NCBI RefSeq assembly: GCF_029227915.1
Contig: NC_079881.1
Location: 23,599,501 to 23,663,500, forward strand
From: Hydractinia symbiolongicarpus
Taxonomy: Eukaryota > Cnidaria > Hydrozoa > Anthoathecata > Hydractiniidae
DNA length: 64,000 bases
Reading direction: 5' to 3'
The position numbers and the translations under genes were made by a program. Of this stretch, positions 23,166-36,990 are shown piece by piece. The stretch's first letter is position 1. Every line of letters starts with the position of its first letter. The notes below the pieces were generated by a model. That model had not been told where the DNA came from. It made no database searches and saw nothing but the letters and a program-made list of their open reading frames with translations.

Positions 23166-25772
23166 TGACTTTCTAACGGTGTCAATCCGTTTAAGTTACA
23201 CCGGTTGCGTCACATATTCGTACCAACATTTATTTAGTGATTTTCTTCCAATATTACTAAGTTGTATTGCTTTTAACAGTGAAACGATTGACTGTGGGAA
23301 TTAATAGAACTGATTCTGGACTGCGACCTTATAAATGCGATAAATGAGCCAATTGGTCTCCAAGGAATAACATTCTTTTTAATTTGACATGATTGCCGGA
23401 ATTCATCGATTACATTAGCCTCTGTGGTAGCGCTTTATTTAAAAATTTAGATAAATAAGTCTTTTCTTACTGTGGGACCAATCCTGGCCGTTAGCAAGCG
23501 CTAAATAAATAGGAACAGATCCAAAGACTACATTTCATTGACTTTCTAGCTGTATAAATCCGTTTGAGTTACAACGGTTGCGTCACATATTCGTACTAAC
23601 AAGTATTTAGCCATAGTATTCGGATATTACTAGGTTGCATCGCTTTTACCAGTGAAACTATTGACTGTGGGACTTAATTGAACTGATTTTGGACATTGTC
23701 CTTATAAATGGGATAAATGAGCTAGTTTGACTAAAAGAAATAACATTCTTCATAATTTGACATGATTGCTGGAACTCAGAGATTACACTGGGCGCTGTGG
23801 TAGCACTTTATTAAAAAATTAAGATAAATAAGTCATTTTTTACTGTGGGACTAATCCTTGCCGTCAGTTCGCGCTGAAGAAATAGAGACAGTTTCAAAAA
23901 CTACATTTCATTGACTTCTTGGCGGTATCAATCCGTTTGAATTACAACGGTTGCGTCACATATTCGTACCAACATGTATTTAGTGATATCTTTCCGATAT
24001 TACTAAGTTATATCGCTTTTAACAGTGAAACGATTGACTGTGGAACTTAATTGAATTAACTTGGGACTGTGACCTTATAAATGTGATAAGTGAGCCAACT
24101 GGACTCCAAGAAATAACACTCTTCTTAATTTGACATGATTGCCGAAACTCAGCGATTACACTGGGCGCTGTGGTAGCGATTCATTTAAAAATTAGGATAA
24201 AAAATTCAGTTTTTACTGTGGGACCAATCCTAGCCGTTAGCACGCACTGAATAAATAAGAACAGTTCCAAAGACTACACTTCATTGACTTTCTAGCCTTA
24301 TAAGTCCGTTTGAGTTACAACGGTTCTGTCACATATTCGTACCAACATGTATTTAGCGATAGTATTCGGATATTACAAGGTTGCATCGCTTTTAACAGGG
24401 AAACGCTTGACTGTGAGACTTAATTGAACTGATTTTGGACTTTGACCTTGTAAATGTGATAAATGAGCCAGTTTGACTACAAGAAATAACATTCTTCTTA
24501 ATTTGACATGATTGCTGGAACTCAGCGATTACATTTAGCGCTGTGGTAGCGATTCATTTACAAATTAAGATAAAAAAATCAGTTTTTACTGTGGGACCAA
24601 TCCTAGCCGTTAGCGCGCTGAAGAAATAGAGACAATTTCAAATACAATATTTCACTGACTTTCTAACGGTGTCAGTCCGTTTCAGTTACAACGGTTGCGT
24701 CACACATTCGTATCAACATGTATTTGGTGATTTTCTTCCAATATTACTAAGTTGTATAGCTTTTAACAGTGAAACGATTGACTGTGGGAATAAATAGAAC
24801 TGATTCTTGACTTTGACCTTATAAATGTGATAAATGAGCTAGTTTGACTACAAGAAATAACATTCTTCTTAATTTGACTTGATTGCCGAAACTCAGCAAT
24901 TACACTTGGCGCTGTGGTAGCGATTCATTTACAAATTAAGATAAAAAAATCAGTTTTTACTGTGGGACCAATCCTAGCCGTTTGCGCGCGCTGAAGAAAT
25001 AGAGACAGTTTCAAATACTACATTTCACTGACTTTCTAACGGTGTCAGTCCGTTTGAGTTACAACGGTTGCGTCACATATTCGTACCAACATGTATTTAG
25101 CGATAGTATTCGCATATTGCTAGGTTGCATCGCTTTTAACAGTGTAACGTTTGACTGTGGGACTTATTTGAATTGATTTTGGACTTTGACCTTATAAATG
25201 TGATAAATGAGGCAGTTTGACTACAAGAAATAGCATTCTTCTTAATTTGACATGATTGCTAGAACTCAGCGATGACAGTGGGCGCTGTGGTAGCGCTTTA
25301 TTAAAAAATTAAGACAAATAAGTAATTTTTTACTGTGGGACCAATCCTAGTTGTTAGCTCGCGCTGAAGAAATAGAGACAGTTTCAAAAACTACCTTTCA
25401 TTGACTTTCTAACGGTGTCAATCCGTTTAAGTTACACCGGTTGCGTCACATATTCGTACCAACATTTATTTAGTGATTTTCTTCCAATATTACTAAGTTG
25501 TATTGCTTTTAACAGTGAAACGATTGACTGTGGGAATTAATAGAACTGATTCTGGACTGCGACCTTATAAATGTGATAAATGAGCCAATTGGTCTCCAAG
25601 GAATAACATTCTTCTTAATTTGACTTGATTGCCGAAACTCAGCGATTACACTAGTCACTGTGGTAGCGCTTTCTTACAAAATTAAGATAAAAAATTCAGT
25701 TTTTACTGTGGGACCAATCCTAGCCGTTAGCGTGCTGAAGAAATAGAGACAGTTTCAAATACTACATTTCAC
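23166..25772 (+). repeat. Seven-unit higher-order repeat, copy 1 (2,607 bp)
   Basis: Units 23166, 23539, 23912, 24285, 24656, 25029 and 25402 match the next seven units at an offset of 2,607 bp. Near-identity runs from about 22965 to about 25420. Private variants include CACTAGTCACTGTGG, AACAGATCCAAAG, ACTTCTTGGCGGTATC and AACACTCTTCTTAATTTG. Confidence 0.9.
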
Positions 25773-28381
25773 TGACTTTCTAACGGTGTCAATCCGTTTA
25801 AGTTACACCGGTTGCGTCACATATTCGTACCAACATTTATTTAGTGATTTTCTTCCAATATTACTAAGTTGTATTGCTTTTAACAGTGAAACGATTGACT
25901 GTGGGAATTAATAGAACTGATTCTGGACTGCGACCTTATAAATGCGATAAATGAGCCAATTGGTCTCCAAGGAATAACATTCTTTTTAATTTGACATGAT
26001 TGCCGGAATTCATCGATTACATTAGCCTCTGTGGTAGCGCTTTATTTAAAAATTTAGATAAATAAGTCTTTTCTTACTGTGGGACCAATCCTGGCCGTTA
26101 GCAAGCGCTAAATAAATAGGAACAGATCCAAAGACTACATTTCATTGACTTTCTAGCTGTATAAATCCGTTTGAGTTACAACGGTTGCGTCACATATTCG
26201 TACTAACATGTATTTAGCCATAGTATTCGGATATTACTAGGTTGCATCGCTTTTACCAGTGAAACTATTGACTGTGGGACTTAATTGAACTGATTTTGGA
26301 CATTGTCCTTATAAATGGGATAAATGAGCTAGTTTGACTAAAAGAAATAACATTCTTCATAATTTGACATGATTGCTGGAACTCAGAGATTACACTGGGC
26401 GCTGTGGTAGCACTTTATTAAAAAATTAAGATAAATAAGTCATTTTTTACTGTGGGACTAATCCTTGCCGTCAGTTCGCGCTGAAGAAATAGAGACAGTT
26501 TCAAAAACTACATTTCATTGACTTCTTGGCGGTATCAATCCGTTTGAATTACAACGGTTGCGTCACATATTCGTACCAACATGTATTTAGTGATATCTTT
26601 CCGATATTACTAAGTTATATCGCTTTTAACAGTGAAACGATTGACTGTGGAACTTAATTGAATTAACTTGGGACTGTGACCTTATAAATGTGATAAGTGA
26701 GCCAACTGGACTCCAAGAAATAACACTCTTCTTAATTTGACATGATTGCCGAAACTCAGCGATTACACTGGGCGCTGTGGTAGCGATTCATTTAAAAATT
26801 AAGATAAAAAATTCAGTTTTTACTGTGGGACCAATCCTAGCCGTTAGCACGCACTGAATAAATAAGAACAGTTCCAAAGACTACACTTCATTGACTTTCT
26901 AGCTTTATAAGTCCGTTTGAGTTACAACGGTTCTGTCACATATTCGTACCAACATGTATTTAGCGATAGTATTCGGATATTACAAGGTTGCATCGCTTTT
27001 AACAGGGAAACGCTTGACTGTGAGACTTAATTGAACTGATTTTGGACTTTGACCTTGTAAATGTGATAAATGAGCCAGTTTGACTACAAGAAATAACATT
27101 CTTCTTAATTTGACATGATTGCTGGAACTCAGCGATTACATTTAGCGCTGTGGTAGCGATTCATTTACAAATTAAGATAAAAAAATGAGTTTTTACTGTG
27201 GGACCAATCCTAGCCGTTAGCGCGCTGAAGAAATAGAGACAATTTCAAATACAATATTTCACTGAATTTCTAACGGTGTCAGTCCGTTTCAGTTACAACG
27301 GTTGCGTCACACATTCGTATCAACATGTATTTGGTGATTTTCTTCCAATATTACTAAGTTGTATAGCTTTTAACAGTGAAACGATTGACTGTGGGAATAA
27401 ATAGAACTGATTCTTGACTTTGACCTTATAAATGTGATAAATGAGCTAGTTTGACTACAAGAAATAACATTCTTCTTAATTTGACTTGATTGCCGAAACT
27501 CAGCAATTACACTTGGCGCTGTGGTAGCGATTCATTTACAAATTAAGATAAAAAAATCAGTTTTTACTGTGGGACCAATCCTAGCCGTTTGCGCGCGCTG
27601 AAGAAATAGAGACAGTTTCAAATACTACATTTCACTGACTTTCTAACGGTGTCAGTCCGTTTGAGTTACAACGGTTGCGTCACATATTCGTACCAACATG
27701 TATTTAGCGATAGTATTCGCATATTGCTAGGTTGCATCGCTTTTAACAGTGTAACGTTTGACTGTGGGACTTATTTGAATTGATTTTGGACTTTGACCTT
27801 ATAAATGTGATAAATGAGGCAGTTTGACTACAAGAAATAGCATTCTTCTTAATTTGACATGATTGCTAGAACTCAGCGATGCCAGTGGGCGCTGTGGTAG
27901 CGCTTTATTAAAAAATTAAGACAAATAAGTAATTTTTTACTGTGGGACCAATCCTAGTTGTTAGCTCGCGCTGAAGAAATAGAGACAGTTTCAAAAACTA
28001 CCTTTCATTGACTTTCTAACGGTGTCAATCCGTTTGAGTTACAACGGTTGCGTCACATATTCGTACCAACATGTATTTGGTGATTTTCTCCCAATATTAC
28101 TAAGTTGCATAGCTTTTAACAGTGAAACGATTGACTGTGGGAATAAATAGAACTGATTCTGGACTGTGATCTTATAAATGTGATGAATGAGCTAGTTTGA
28201 CTACAAGAAATAACATTCTTCTTAATTTGACATGATTGCTGGAACTCAGCGATTACACTGGGGGCTGTGGTAGCGCTTTATTAAGAAATTAAGATAAATA
28301 AGTCATTTTTTAATGTGGGACCAATCCTGGCCGTTAGCTTGCGCTGAAGAAATAGAGACAGTTTTAAAAACTACCTTTCAT
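25773..28381 (+). repeat. Seven-unit higher-order repeat, copy 2 (2,609 bp)
   Basis: Units 25773, 26146, 26519, 26892, 27263, 27636 and 28009 are the tandem copy of 23166-25772, with a handful of changes (CTAACAAG to CTAACATG, ATTAGG to ATTAAG, GATGACAG to GATGCCAG). At the joint, about 25420-25570, the sequence resembles 23185-23335. The crossover therefore fell within unit 25402. Confidence 0.9.
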
Positions 28382-30615
28382 TAACTTTCTAACGGTGTCA
28401 ATCCGTTTGAGTTACAACGGTTGCGTCACATATTCGTACCAACATGTATTTGGTGATTTTCTTCCGATATTACTAAGTTGTATTGCTTTTATCAGTGAAA
28501 CGATTGACTGTGGGAATAAATAGGACTGATTCTGGACTGTGACCTTATAAATGTGATAAATGAGCCAGTTTGACTAAAAGAAATAACATTCTTCTTAATT
28601 TGACATGATTGCTGGAACTCAGCGATTACACTGGGGGCTGTGGTAGCGCTTTATTAAAAAATTAAGATAAATAAGTCATTTTTTAATGTGGGACCAATCC
28701 TGGCCGTTAGCTTGCGCTGAAGAAATAGAGACAGTTTTAAAAACTACCTTTCATTGACTTTCTAACGGTGTCAATCCGTTTGAGTTACAACGGTTGCGTC
28801 ACATATTCGTACCAACATGTATTTGGTGATTTTCTTCCGATATTACTAAGTTGTATTGCTTTTAACAGTGAAACGATTGACTGTGGGAATAAATAGGACT
28901 GATTCTGCACTGTGACCTTATAAATGTGATAAATGAGCCAATTGGTGTCCAAAGAATAACATTCTTCTTAATTTGACATGATTGCTGGAATTTAGCGATT
29001 ACATTAGGCTTTGTGGTAGCGCTTTATTTAAAAATTTAGATGATTAAGTATTTTCTTACTGTGGGACCAATCCTGGCCGTTAGCACGCACTGAATAAATA
29101 GGAACAGTTCCAAAGACTACATTTCATTGACTTTCTAGCGGTATAAGTCCGTTTGAGTTACAACGGTTCAGTCACATATTCGTACCAACATGTATTTAGC
29201 CATAGTATTCGGATATTACTAGGTTGCATCGCTTTTAACAGTGACACGATTGACTGTGGGACTTAATTGAACTGATTCTGGAATGTGACCTTATAAATGT
29301 GATAAATGAGCCAATTGGTCTCAAAGGAATAACATTCTTCTTATTTTGACTTGATTGCCGAAACTCAGCGATTACACTTGGCGCTGTGGTAGCGATTCAT
29401 TTAAAAATTAAGATAAAAAAATCAGTTTTTACTGTGGGACCAATCCTAGCCGTTAGCGCACTGAAGAAATAGAGACAGTTTCAAATACTACATTTCATTG
29501 ACTTTCTAGCGGTATAAATCTGTTTCAGTTACAACCGTTGCGTCAGATATTCATACCAACATGTATTTAGCGATAGTATTCGGATACTACTAGGTTGCAT
29601 CGCTTTTAACAGTGAAACGGTTGACTGTGGGACTTAATTGAACTGATTAAGGACTTTGACCTTATAAATGTGATAAATGAGCCAGTTTGACTAAAAGAAA
29701 TAACATTCTTCTTAATTTGACATGATTGCCGAAACTCAGCGATTACACTGGGCGCTGTGGTAGCGCTTTATTAAAAAATTAGGATAAATAAGTCATTTTT
29801 TACTGAGGGACCAATCCTAGCCGTTAGCTCGCGCTGAAGAAATAGAGACAGTTTTAAAAACTACCTTTCATTGACTTTCTAACGGTGTCAATCCGTTTGA
29901 GTTACAACGGTTTCGTCACATATTCGTACCAACATGTATTTGGTGATTTTCTTCAGATATTACTAAGTTGTATTGCTTTTACCAGTGAAACGATTGACTG
30001 GGGGAATAAATAGAACTAATTCTGGACTGTGACCTTATAAATGTGATAAATGAGCCAATTGGTGTCCAAAGAATAACATTCTTCTTAATTTGACATGATT
30101 GCTGGAATTCATCGATTACATTAGGCTCTGTGGTAGCGCTTTATTTAAAAATTTAGATAGATAAGTCTTTTCTTACTGTGGGACCAATCCTAGCCGTTAG
30201 CACGCGCTGAATAAATAAGAACACTTCCAAAGACTACACTTCATTGACTTTCTAGCCTTATAAGTCCGTTTGAGTTACAACGGTTCTGTCACATATTCGT
30301 ACCAACATGTATTTAGCGATAGTATTCGGATATTACAAGGTTGCATCGCTTTTAACAGGGAAACGCTTGACAGTGAGACTTAATTGAACTGATTTTGGAC
30401 TTTGACCTTGTAAATGTGATAAATGAGCCAGTTTGACTACAAGAAATAACATTCTTCTTAATTTGACATGATTGCTGGAACTCAGCGATTACATTTAGCG
30501 CTGTGGTAGCGATTCATTTACAAATTAAGATAAAAAAATCAGTTTTTACTGTGGGACCAATCCTAGCCGTTAGCGCGCTGAAGAAATAGAGACAATTTCA
30601 AATACAACATTTCAC
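27263..30615 (+). repeat. Nine-unit block of domain B
   Basis: This block starts with the CCGTTTCAG unit at 27263 and continues in the copy-a order: 27636, 28009, 28382, 28755, 29128 (GGTATAAGTCC), 29499 (TCTGTTTCAG). It then adds 29872 and 30245. The unit at 30245 again matches 26892 and 24285 (ACTTCATTGACTTTCTAGC, GATATTACAAGG). Units 28382 and 28755 are near duplicates of each other (GGGAATAAATAGGAC, TTTTAATGTGGGACC). Confidence 0.75.
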
Positions 30616-32854
30616 TGACTTTCTAACGGTGTCAGTCCGTTTCAGTTACAACGGTTGCGTCACACATTCGTATCAACATGTATTTGGTGATTTTCTTCCA
30701 ATATTACTAAGTTGTATAGCTTTTAACAGTGAAACGATTGACTGTGGGAATAAATAGAACTGATTCTTGACTTTGACCTTATAAATGAGATAAATGAGCT
30801 AGTTTGACTACAAGAAATAACATTCTTCTTAATTTGACTTGATTGCCGAAACTCAGCAATTACACTTGGCGCTGTGGTAGCGATTCATTTACAAATTAAG
30901 ATAAAAAAATCAGTTTTTACTGTGGGACCAATCCTAGCCGTTTGCGCGCGCTGAAGAAATAGAGACAGTTTCAAATACTACATTTCACTGACTTTCTAAC
31001 GGTGTCAGTCCGTTTGAGTTACAACGGTTGCGTCACATATTCGTACCAACATGTATTTAGCGATAGTATTCGCATATTGCTAGGTTGCATCGCTTTTAAC
31101 AGTGTAACGTTTGACTGTGGGACTTATTTGAACTGATTTTGGACTTTGACCTTATAAATGTGATAAATGAGGCAGTTTGACTACAAGAATTAGCATTCTT
31201 CTTAATTTGACATGATTGCTGGAACTCAGCGATTAAAGTGGGCGCTGTGGTAGCGCTTTATTAAAAAATTAAGACAAATAAGTAATTTTTTACTGTGGGA
31301 CCAATCCTAGTTGTTAGCTCGCGCTGAAGAAATAGAGACAGTTTCAAAAACTACCTTTCATTGACTTTCTAACGGTGTCAATCCGTTTGAGTTACAACGG
31401 TTGCGTCACATATTCGTACCAACATGTATTTGGTGATTTTCTCCCAATATTACTAAGTTGCATAGCTTTTAACAGTGAAACGATTGACTGTGGGAATAAA
31501 TAGAACTGATTCTGGACTGTGATCTTATAAATGTGATAAATGAGCTAGTTTGACTACAAGAAATAACATTCTTCTTAATTTGACATGATTGCTGGAACTC
31601 AGCGATTACACTGGGGGCTGTGGTAGCGCTTTATTAAAAAATTAAGATAAATAAGTCATTTTTTAATGTGGGACCAATCCTGGCTGTTAGCTTGCGCTGA
31701 AGAAATAGAGACAGTTTTAAAAACTACCTTTCATTGACTTTCTAACGGTGTCAATCCGTTTGAGTTACAACGGTTGCGTCACATATTCGTACCAACATGT
31801 ATTTGGTGATTTTCTCCCAATATTACTAAGTTGCATAGCTTTTAACAGTGAAACGATTGACTGTGGGAATAAATAGAACTGATTCTGGACTGTGATCTTA
31901 TAAATGTGATAAATGAGCTAGTTTGACTACAAGAAATAACATTCTTCTTAATTTGACATGATTGCTGGAACTCAGCGATTACACTGGGGGCTGTGGTAGC
32001 GCTTTATTAAAAAATTAAGATAAATAAGTCATTTTTTAATGTGGGACCAATCCTGGCTGTTAGCTTGCGCTGAAGAAATAGAGACAGTTTTAAAAACTAC
32101 CTTTCATTGACTTTCTAACGGTGTCAATCCGTTTGAGTTACAACGGTTGCGTCACATATTCGTACCAACATGTATTTGGTGATTTTCTTCCGATATTACT
32201 AAGTTGTATTGCTTTTAACAGTGAAACGATTGACTGTGGGAATAAATAGGACTGATTCTGGACTGTGACCTTATAAATGTGATAAATGAGCCAATTGGTG
32301 TCCAAAGAATAACATTCTTCTTTATTTGACATGATTGCTGGAATTCAGCGATTACATTAGGCTTTGTGGTAGCGCTTTATTTAAAAATTTAGACGATTAA
32401 GTATTTTCTTACTGTGGGACCAATCCTGGCCGTTACCGCGCACTAAATAAATAGGAACAGTTCCAAAGACTACATTTCATTGACTTTCTAGCGGTATAAG
32501 TCCGTTTGAGTTACAACGGTTCTGTCACATATTCGTACCAACATGTATTTAGCGATAGTATTCGGATATTACTAGGTTGCATCGCTTTTAACAGTCAAAC
32601 GCTTGACTGTGGGATTTAATTGAACTGATTTTGGACTTTGACCTTGTAAATGCGATAAACGAGCCAGTTTGACTACAAGAAATAACATTCTTCTTAATCT
32701 GACATGATTGCTGGAACTCAGCGATTACACTGGGCGCTGTGGTAGCGCTTTATTAAAAAATTAAGATAAATAAATCATTTTTTACTGTGGGACCAATCCT
32801 AGCCGTTAGCTCGCGCTGAAGAAATAGAGACAGTTTCAAAAACTACATTTCATT
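30616..32854 (+). repeat. Domain B higher-order block, last copy
   Basis: Units 30616 (CCGTTTCAG), 30989 (TTCGCATATTG), 31362 and 31735 (both TTCTCCCAATATT with TTGCATAGC, a 373-bp tandem duplication), 32108 (GGACTGATTCTGG) and 32481 (GGTATAAGTCC). After this the unit types change to those leading into domain C. Confidence 0.8.
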
Positions 32855-33329
32855 TACTTTCTAACGGTGTCAATCCGTTTGAGTTACAACGGTTGCGTCA
32901 CATATTCGTACCAACATGTATTTAGTATTTTTTTCCGATATTACTAAGTTGTATCGCTTTTACAAGTGAAACGATTGACTGTGGGACTTAATTGAACTGA
33001 TTCTGAAATGTGACCTTATAAATGTGATAAATGAGCCAATTGGTCTCCAAGGAATAACATTCTTCTTAATTTGACTTGATTGCCGAAACTCAGCGATTAC
33101 ACTTGGCGCTGTGGTAGCGATTCATTTAAATATTAAGATAAAAAAATCAGTTTTTACTGTGGGACCAATCCTAGCCGTTAGCGCGCTGAAGAAATAGAGA
33201 CAGTTTCAAATACTACATTTCACTGACTTTCTAACGGTGGCAGTCCGTTTGAGTTACAACGGTTGCGTCACACATTCGTACCAACATGTATTTGGTGATA
33301 GTATTCGGATACTACTAGGTTGCATCGCT

Positions 33330-34750
33330 TTTAACAGTGAAACGCTTGACTGTGGGACTTATTTGAACTGATTAAGGACTTTGACCTTATAAATGTGATA
33401 AATGAGCCAGTTTGACTACAAGAAATAACATTCTTCTTAATTTGACATGATTGCTGGAACTCAGCGATTACACTGGGCGCTGTGGTAGCGCTTTATTAAA
33501 AAACTAAGATAAATAAGTCATTTTTTACTGTGGGACCAATCCTGGCCGTTAGCACGCGCTGAATAAATAGGAACAGTTTCAAAGACTACATTTCATTGAC
33601 TTTCTAACGGTGTCAATCCGTTTGAGTTACAACGGTTGCGTCACATATTCGTACCAACATGTACTTAGTGATTTTTTTCCGATATTACTAAGTTGTGTCG
33701 CTTTTACCAGTGAAACGATTGACTGTGGGACTTAATTGAACTGATTCTGAAATGTGACCTTATAAATGTGATAAATGAGCCAATTGGTCTCCAAGGAATA
33801 ACATTCTTCTTAATTTGACTTGATTGCCAAAACTCAGCGATTACACTTGGCGCTGTGGTAGCGATTCATTTAAAAATTAAGATAAAAAAATCAGTATTTA
33901 CTGTGGGACCAATCCTAGCCGTTAGCGCGCTGAAGAAATAGAGACAGTTTCAAATACTACATTTCACTGACTTTCTAACGGTGTCAGTCCGTTTGAGTTA
34001 CAACGGTTGCGTCACACATTCGTACCAACATGTATTTGGTGATTTTCTTCCAATATTACTAAGTTGTATAGGTTTTAAGAGTGAAACGATTGACTGTGGG
34101 AATAAATAGAACTGATTCTGGACTTTGACCTTATAAATGTGATAAATGAGCTAGTTTGACTACAAGAAATAACATTCTTCTTAATTTGACATGATTGCTG
34201 GAACTCAGCGATTACACTGGGCGCCGTGGTAGCGCTTTATTAAAAAATTAAGATAAATAAGTCATTTTTTACTGTGAGACCAATCCTAGCCGTTAGCTCG
34301 CACTGAAGAAATAGAGACAGTTTTAAAAACTACCTTTCATTGACTTTCTAACGGTGTCAATCCGTTTGAGTTACAACGGTTTCGTCACATATTCGTACCA
34401 ACATGTATTTGGTGATTTTCTTCCGATATTACTAAGTTGTATTGCTTTTAACAGTGAAACGATTGACTGGGGGACTTAATTAAACTGATTTTGGACTGTG
34501 ACCTTATAAATGTGAAAGTGAGACAATTGGACTTCAAGAAATAACATTCTTCTAAATTTGACATGATTGCTGGAACTCAGCGATTACACTAGTCACTGTG
34601 GTAGCGCTTTCTTACAAAATTAAGATAAAAAATTCAGTTTTTACTGTGGCACCAATCCTAGCCGTTAGCGTGCTGAAGAAATAGAGACAGTTTCAAATAC
34701 TACATTTCACTGACTTTCTAACGGTGTCAGTCCGTTTAAGTTACACTGGT
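33330..34750 (+). repeat. Nine-unit-offset duplication with 36683-38103
   Basis: About 1.4 kb matches at an offset of 3,353 bp. The match includes GATTAAGGACTTTGACC, AAAACTAAGATAAATAAG, TTGTATAGGTTTTAA and CTGGGGGACTTAATTAAAC. It ends just after CCGTTTAAGTTACAC, where the downstream copy switches to another unit type (GGTTTCGTCAC). Confidence 0.8.
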
Positions 34751-36043
34751 TGCGTCACATATTCGCACCAACATTTATTTAGTGATTTTCTTCCAATATT
34801 ACTAAGTTGTATTGCTTTTAACAGTGAAACGATTGACTGTGGAAATTATTAGAACTGATTCTGGACTGCGACCTTATAAATGCGATAAATGAGCCAATTG
34901 GTCTCCAAGGAATAACATTCTTCTTAATTTGACATGATTGCCGGATTTCATCGATTACATTAGCCTCTGTGGTAGCGCTTTATTTAAAAATTTAGATAAA
35001 TAAGTCTTTTCTTACTGTGGGACCAATCCTGGCCGTTAGCAAGCGCTAAATAAATAGGAACAGTTCCAAAGACTACATTTCATTGACTTTCTAGCGGTAT
35101 AAATCCGTTTGAGTTACAACGGTTGCGTCACATATTCGTACCAACATGTATTTAGCGATAGTTTTCGGATATTTCTAGGTTGCATCGCTTTTAACAGTGA
35201 AACGCTTGACTGTGGGACTTAATTGAACTGATTAAGGACTGTGACCTTATAAATGTGAAAGTGAGACAATTGGACTTCATGAAATAACATTCTTCTTAAT
35301 TTGACATGATTGCCGAAACTCAGCGATTACATTGGCGCTGTGGTAGCGATTCATTTAAATATTAAGATAAAAAATTCAGTTTTTACTGTGGGACCAATCC
35401 TAGCCGTTAGCGTGCTGAAGAAACAGAGACAGTTTCAAATACTACATTTCACTGACTTTCTAACGGTGTCAGTCCGTTTAAGTTACACCGGTTGTGTCAC
35501 ATATTCGTACCAACATGTATTTGGGGATTTTCTTCCGATATTACTAAGTTGTATTGCTTTTAACAGTGAAACGATTGACTGTGGGAATAAATAGAACTAA
35601 TTCTGGACTGTGACCTTATAAATGTGATAAATGAGCCAATTGGTGTCCAAAGAATAACATTCTTCTTAATTTGACATGATTGCTGGGATTCAGCGATTAC
35701 ATTAGGCTCTGTGGTAGCGCTTTATTTAAGAATTTAGATAAATAAGTCTTTTTTTGCTGTGGGACCAATCCTGGCCGTTAGCACGCGCTGAATAAATAGG
35801 AACAATTTCAAAGACTATATTTCATTGATTTTCTAGCGGTATAAATCTGTTTGAGTTACAACGGTAGCGTCAGATATTCATACCAACATGTATTTAGGGA
35901 TAGTATTCGGATACTACTAGGTTGCATCGCTTTTAACAGTGAAACGCTTGACTGTGGGACTTAATTGAACTGATTGTGGACTTTGACCTTATAAATGTGA
36001 TAAATGAGCCAGTTTGACTACAAGAAATAACATTCTTCTTAAT

Positions 36044-36055
36044 TTGACATGACAT
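36044..36055 (+). repeat. 5-bp microduplication in a unit
   Basis: The unit starting at 35826 is 378 bp. Where other units read TTTGACATGATTGCC, this one reads TTTGACATGACATGATTGCC, an extra 5-bp GACAT copy. It accounts for the longest unit spacing in the window. Confidence 0.85.
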
Positions 36056-36239
36056 GATTGCCGAAACTCAGCGATTACACTGGGCGCTGTGGTAGCGCTT
36101 TATTAAAAAATTAGGATAAATAAGTCATTTTTTACTGTGGGACCAATCCTAGCCGTTAGCTCGCGCTGAAGAAATAGAGACAGTTTTAAAAAGTACCTTT
36201 CATTGACTTTCTAACGGTGTCAATCCGTTTGAGTTACAA

Positions 36240-36990
36240 CGGTTTCGTCACATATTCGTACCAACATGTATTTGGTGATTTTCTCCCGGTATTACTAAGT
36301 TGTATTTCTTTTAACAGTGAAACGATTGACTGTGGGAATAAATAGAACTGATTCTGAACTGTGACCTTATAAATGTGATAAATGAGCCAATTGGTTTCCA
36401 AAAAATAACATTCTTCTTAATTTGACATGATTGCCGGATTTCATCGATTACATTAGGCTCTGTGGTAGCGCTTTATTTAAAAATTTAGATAAATAAGTCT
36501 TTTCTTACTGTGGGACCAATCCTGGCCGTTAGCAAGCGCTAAATAAATAGGAACAGTTCCAAAGACTACATTTCATTGACTTTCTAGCGGTATAAATCCG
36601 TTTGAGTTACAACGGTTGCGTCACATATTCGTACAAACATGTATTTAGCCATAGTATTCGGATATTACTAGGTTGTATTGCTTTTAACAGTGAAACGCTT
36701 GACTGTGGGACTTATTTGAACTGATTAAGGACTTTGACCTTATAAATGTGATAAATGAGCCAGTTTGACTACAAGAAATAACATTCTTCTTAATTTGACA
36801 TGATTGCTGGAACTCAGCGATTACACTGGGCGCTGTGGTAGCGCTTTATTAAAAAACTAAGATAAATAAGTCATTTTTTACTGTGGGACCAATCCTGGCC
36901 GTTACCACGCGCTGAATAAATAGGAACAGTTTCAAAGACTACATTTCATTGACTTTCTAACGGTGTCAATCCGTTTGAGTTACAACGGTT
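36240..36990 (+). repeat. Five-unit-offset duplication with 38100-38850
   Basis: About 750 bp matches at an offset of 1,860 bp. It includes GGTTTCGTCAC, GTATTTCTTTTAACAG, GATTGCCGGATTTCATCG and CGTACAAACATG. Part of the same stretch recurs again about 1,115 bp later, around 39320-39735, giving nested copies. Confidence 0.8.

Larger units (their letters stand above)
15648..33223 (+). repeat. Array domain B (units 43-90)
   Basis: Unit starts: 15648, 16021, 16394, 16767, 17140, 17511, 17884, 17950, 18323, 18696, 19069, 19442, 19813, 20184, 20557, 20930, 21303, 21676, 22049, 22423, 22796, 23166, 23539, 23912, 24285, 24656, 25029, 25402, 25773, 26146, 26519, 26892, 27263, 27636, 28009, 28382, 28755, 29128, 29499, 29872, 30245, 30616, 30989, 31362, 31735, 32108, 32481, 32855. 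An ordered set of recognisable unit types recurs. A unit with CCGTTTCAG and CGTATCAACATG (15648, 17950, 20184, 24656, 27263, 30616) precedes one with TTCGCATATTGCTAGG and CAGTGTAACG (16021, 18323, 20930, 25029, 27636, 30989). The unit at 17884 is only 66 bp long. Confidence 0.8.

Noticed and set aside
32138-32332. Minus-strand open frames at 32138-32332 and 39176-39376
   Set aside because: Both lie wholly inside satellite units and differ from neighbouring units only by chance loss of stops. There is no codon constraint and no shared domain.
35310-35594. Plus-strand open frames at 35310-35594 and 54566-54778
   Set aside because: They cross unit boundaries in a 373-bp repeat that shifts frame each unit. 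They do not recur in other units and match no recognisable protein family.
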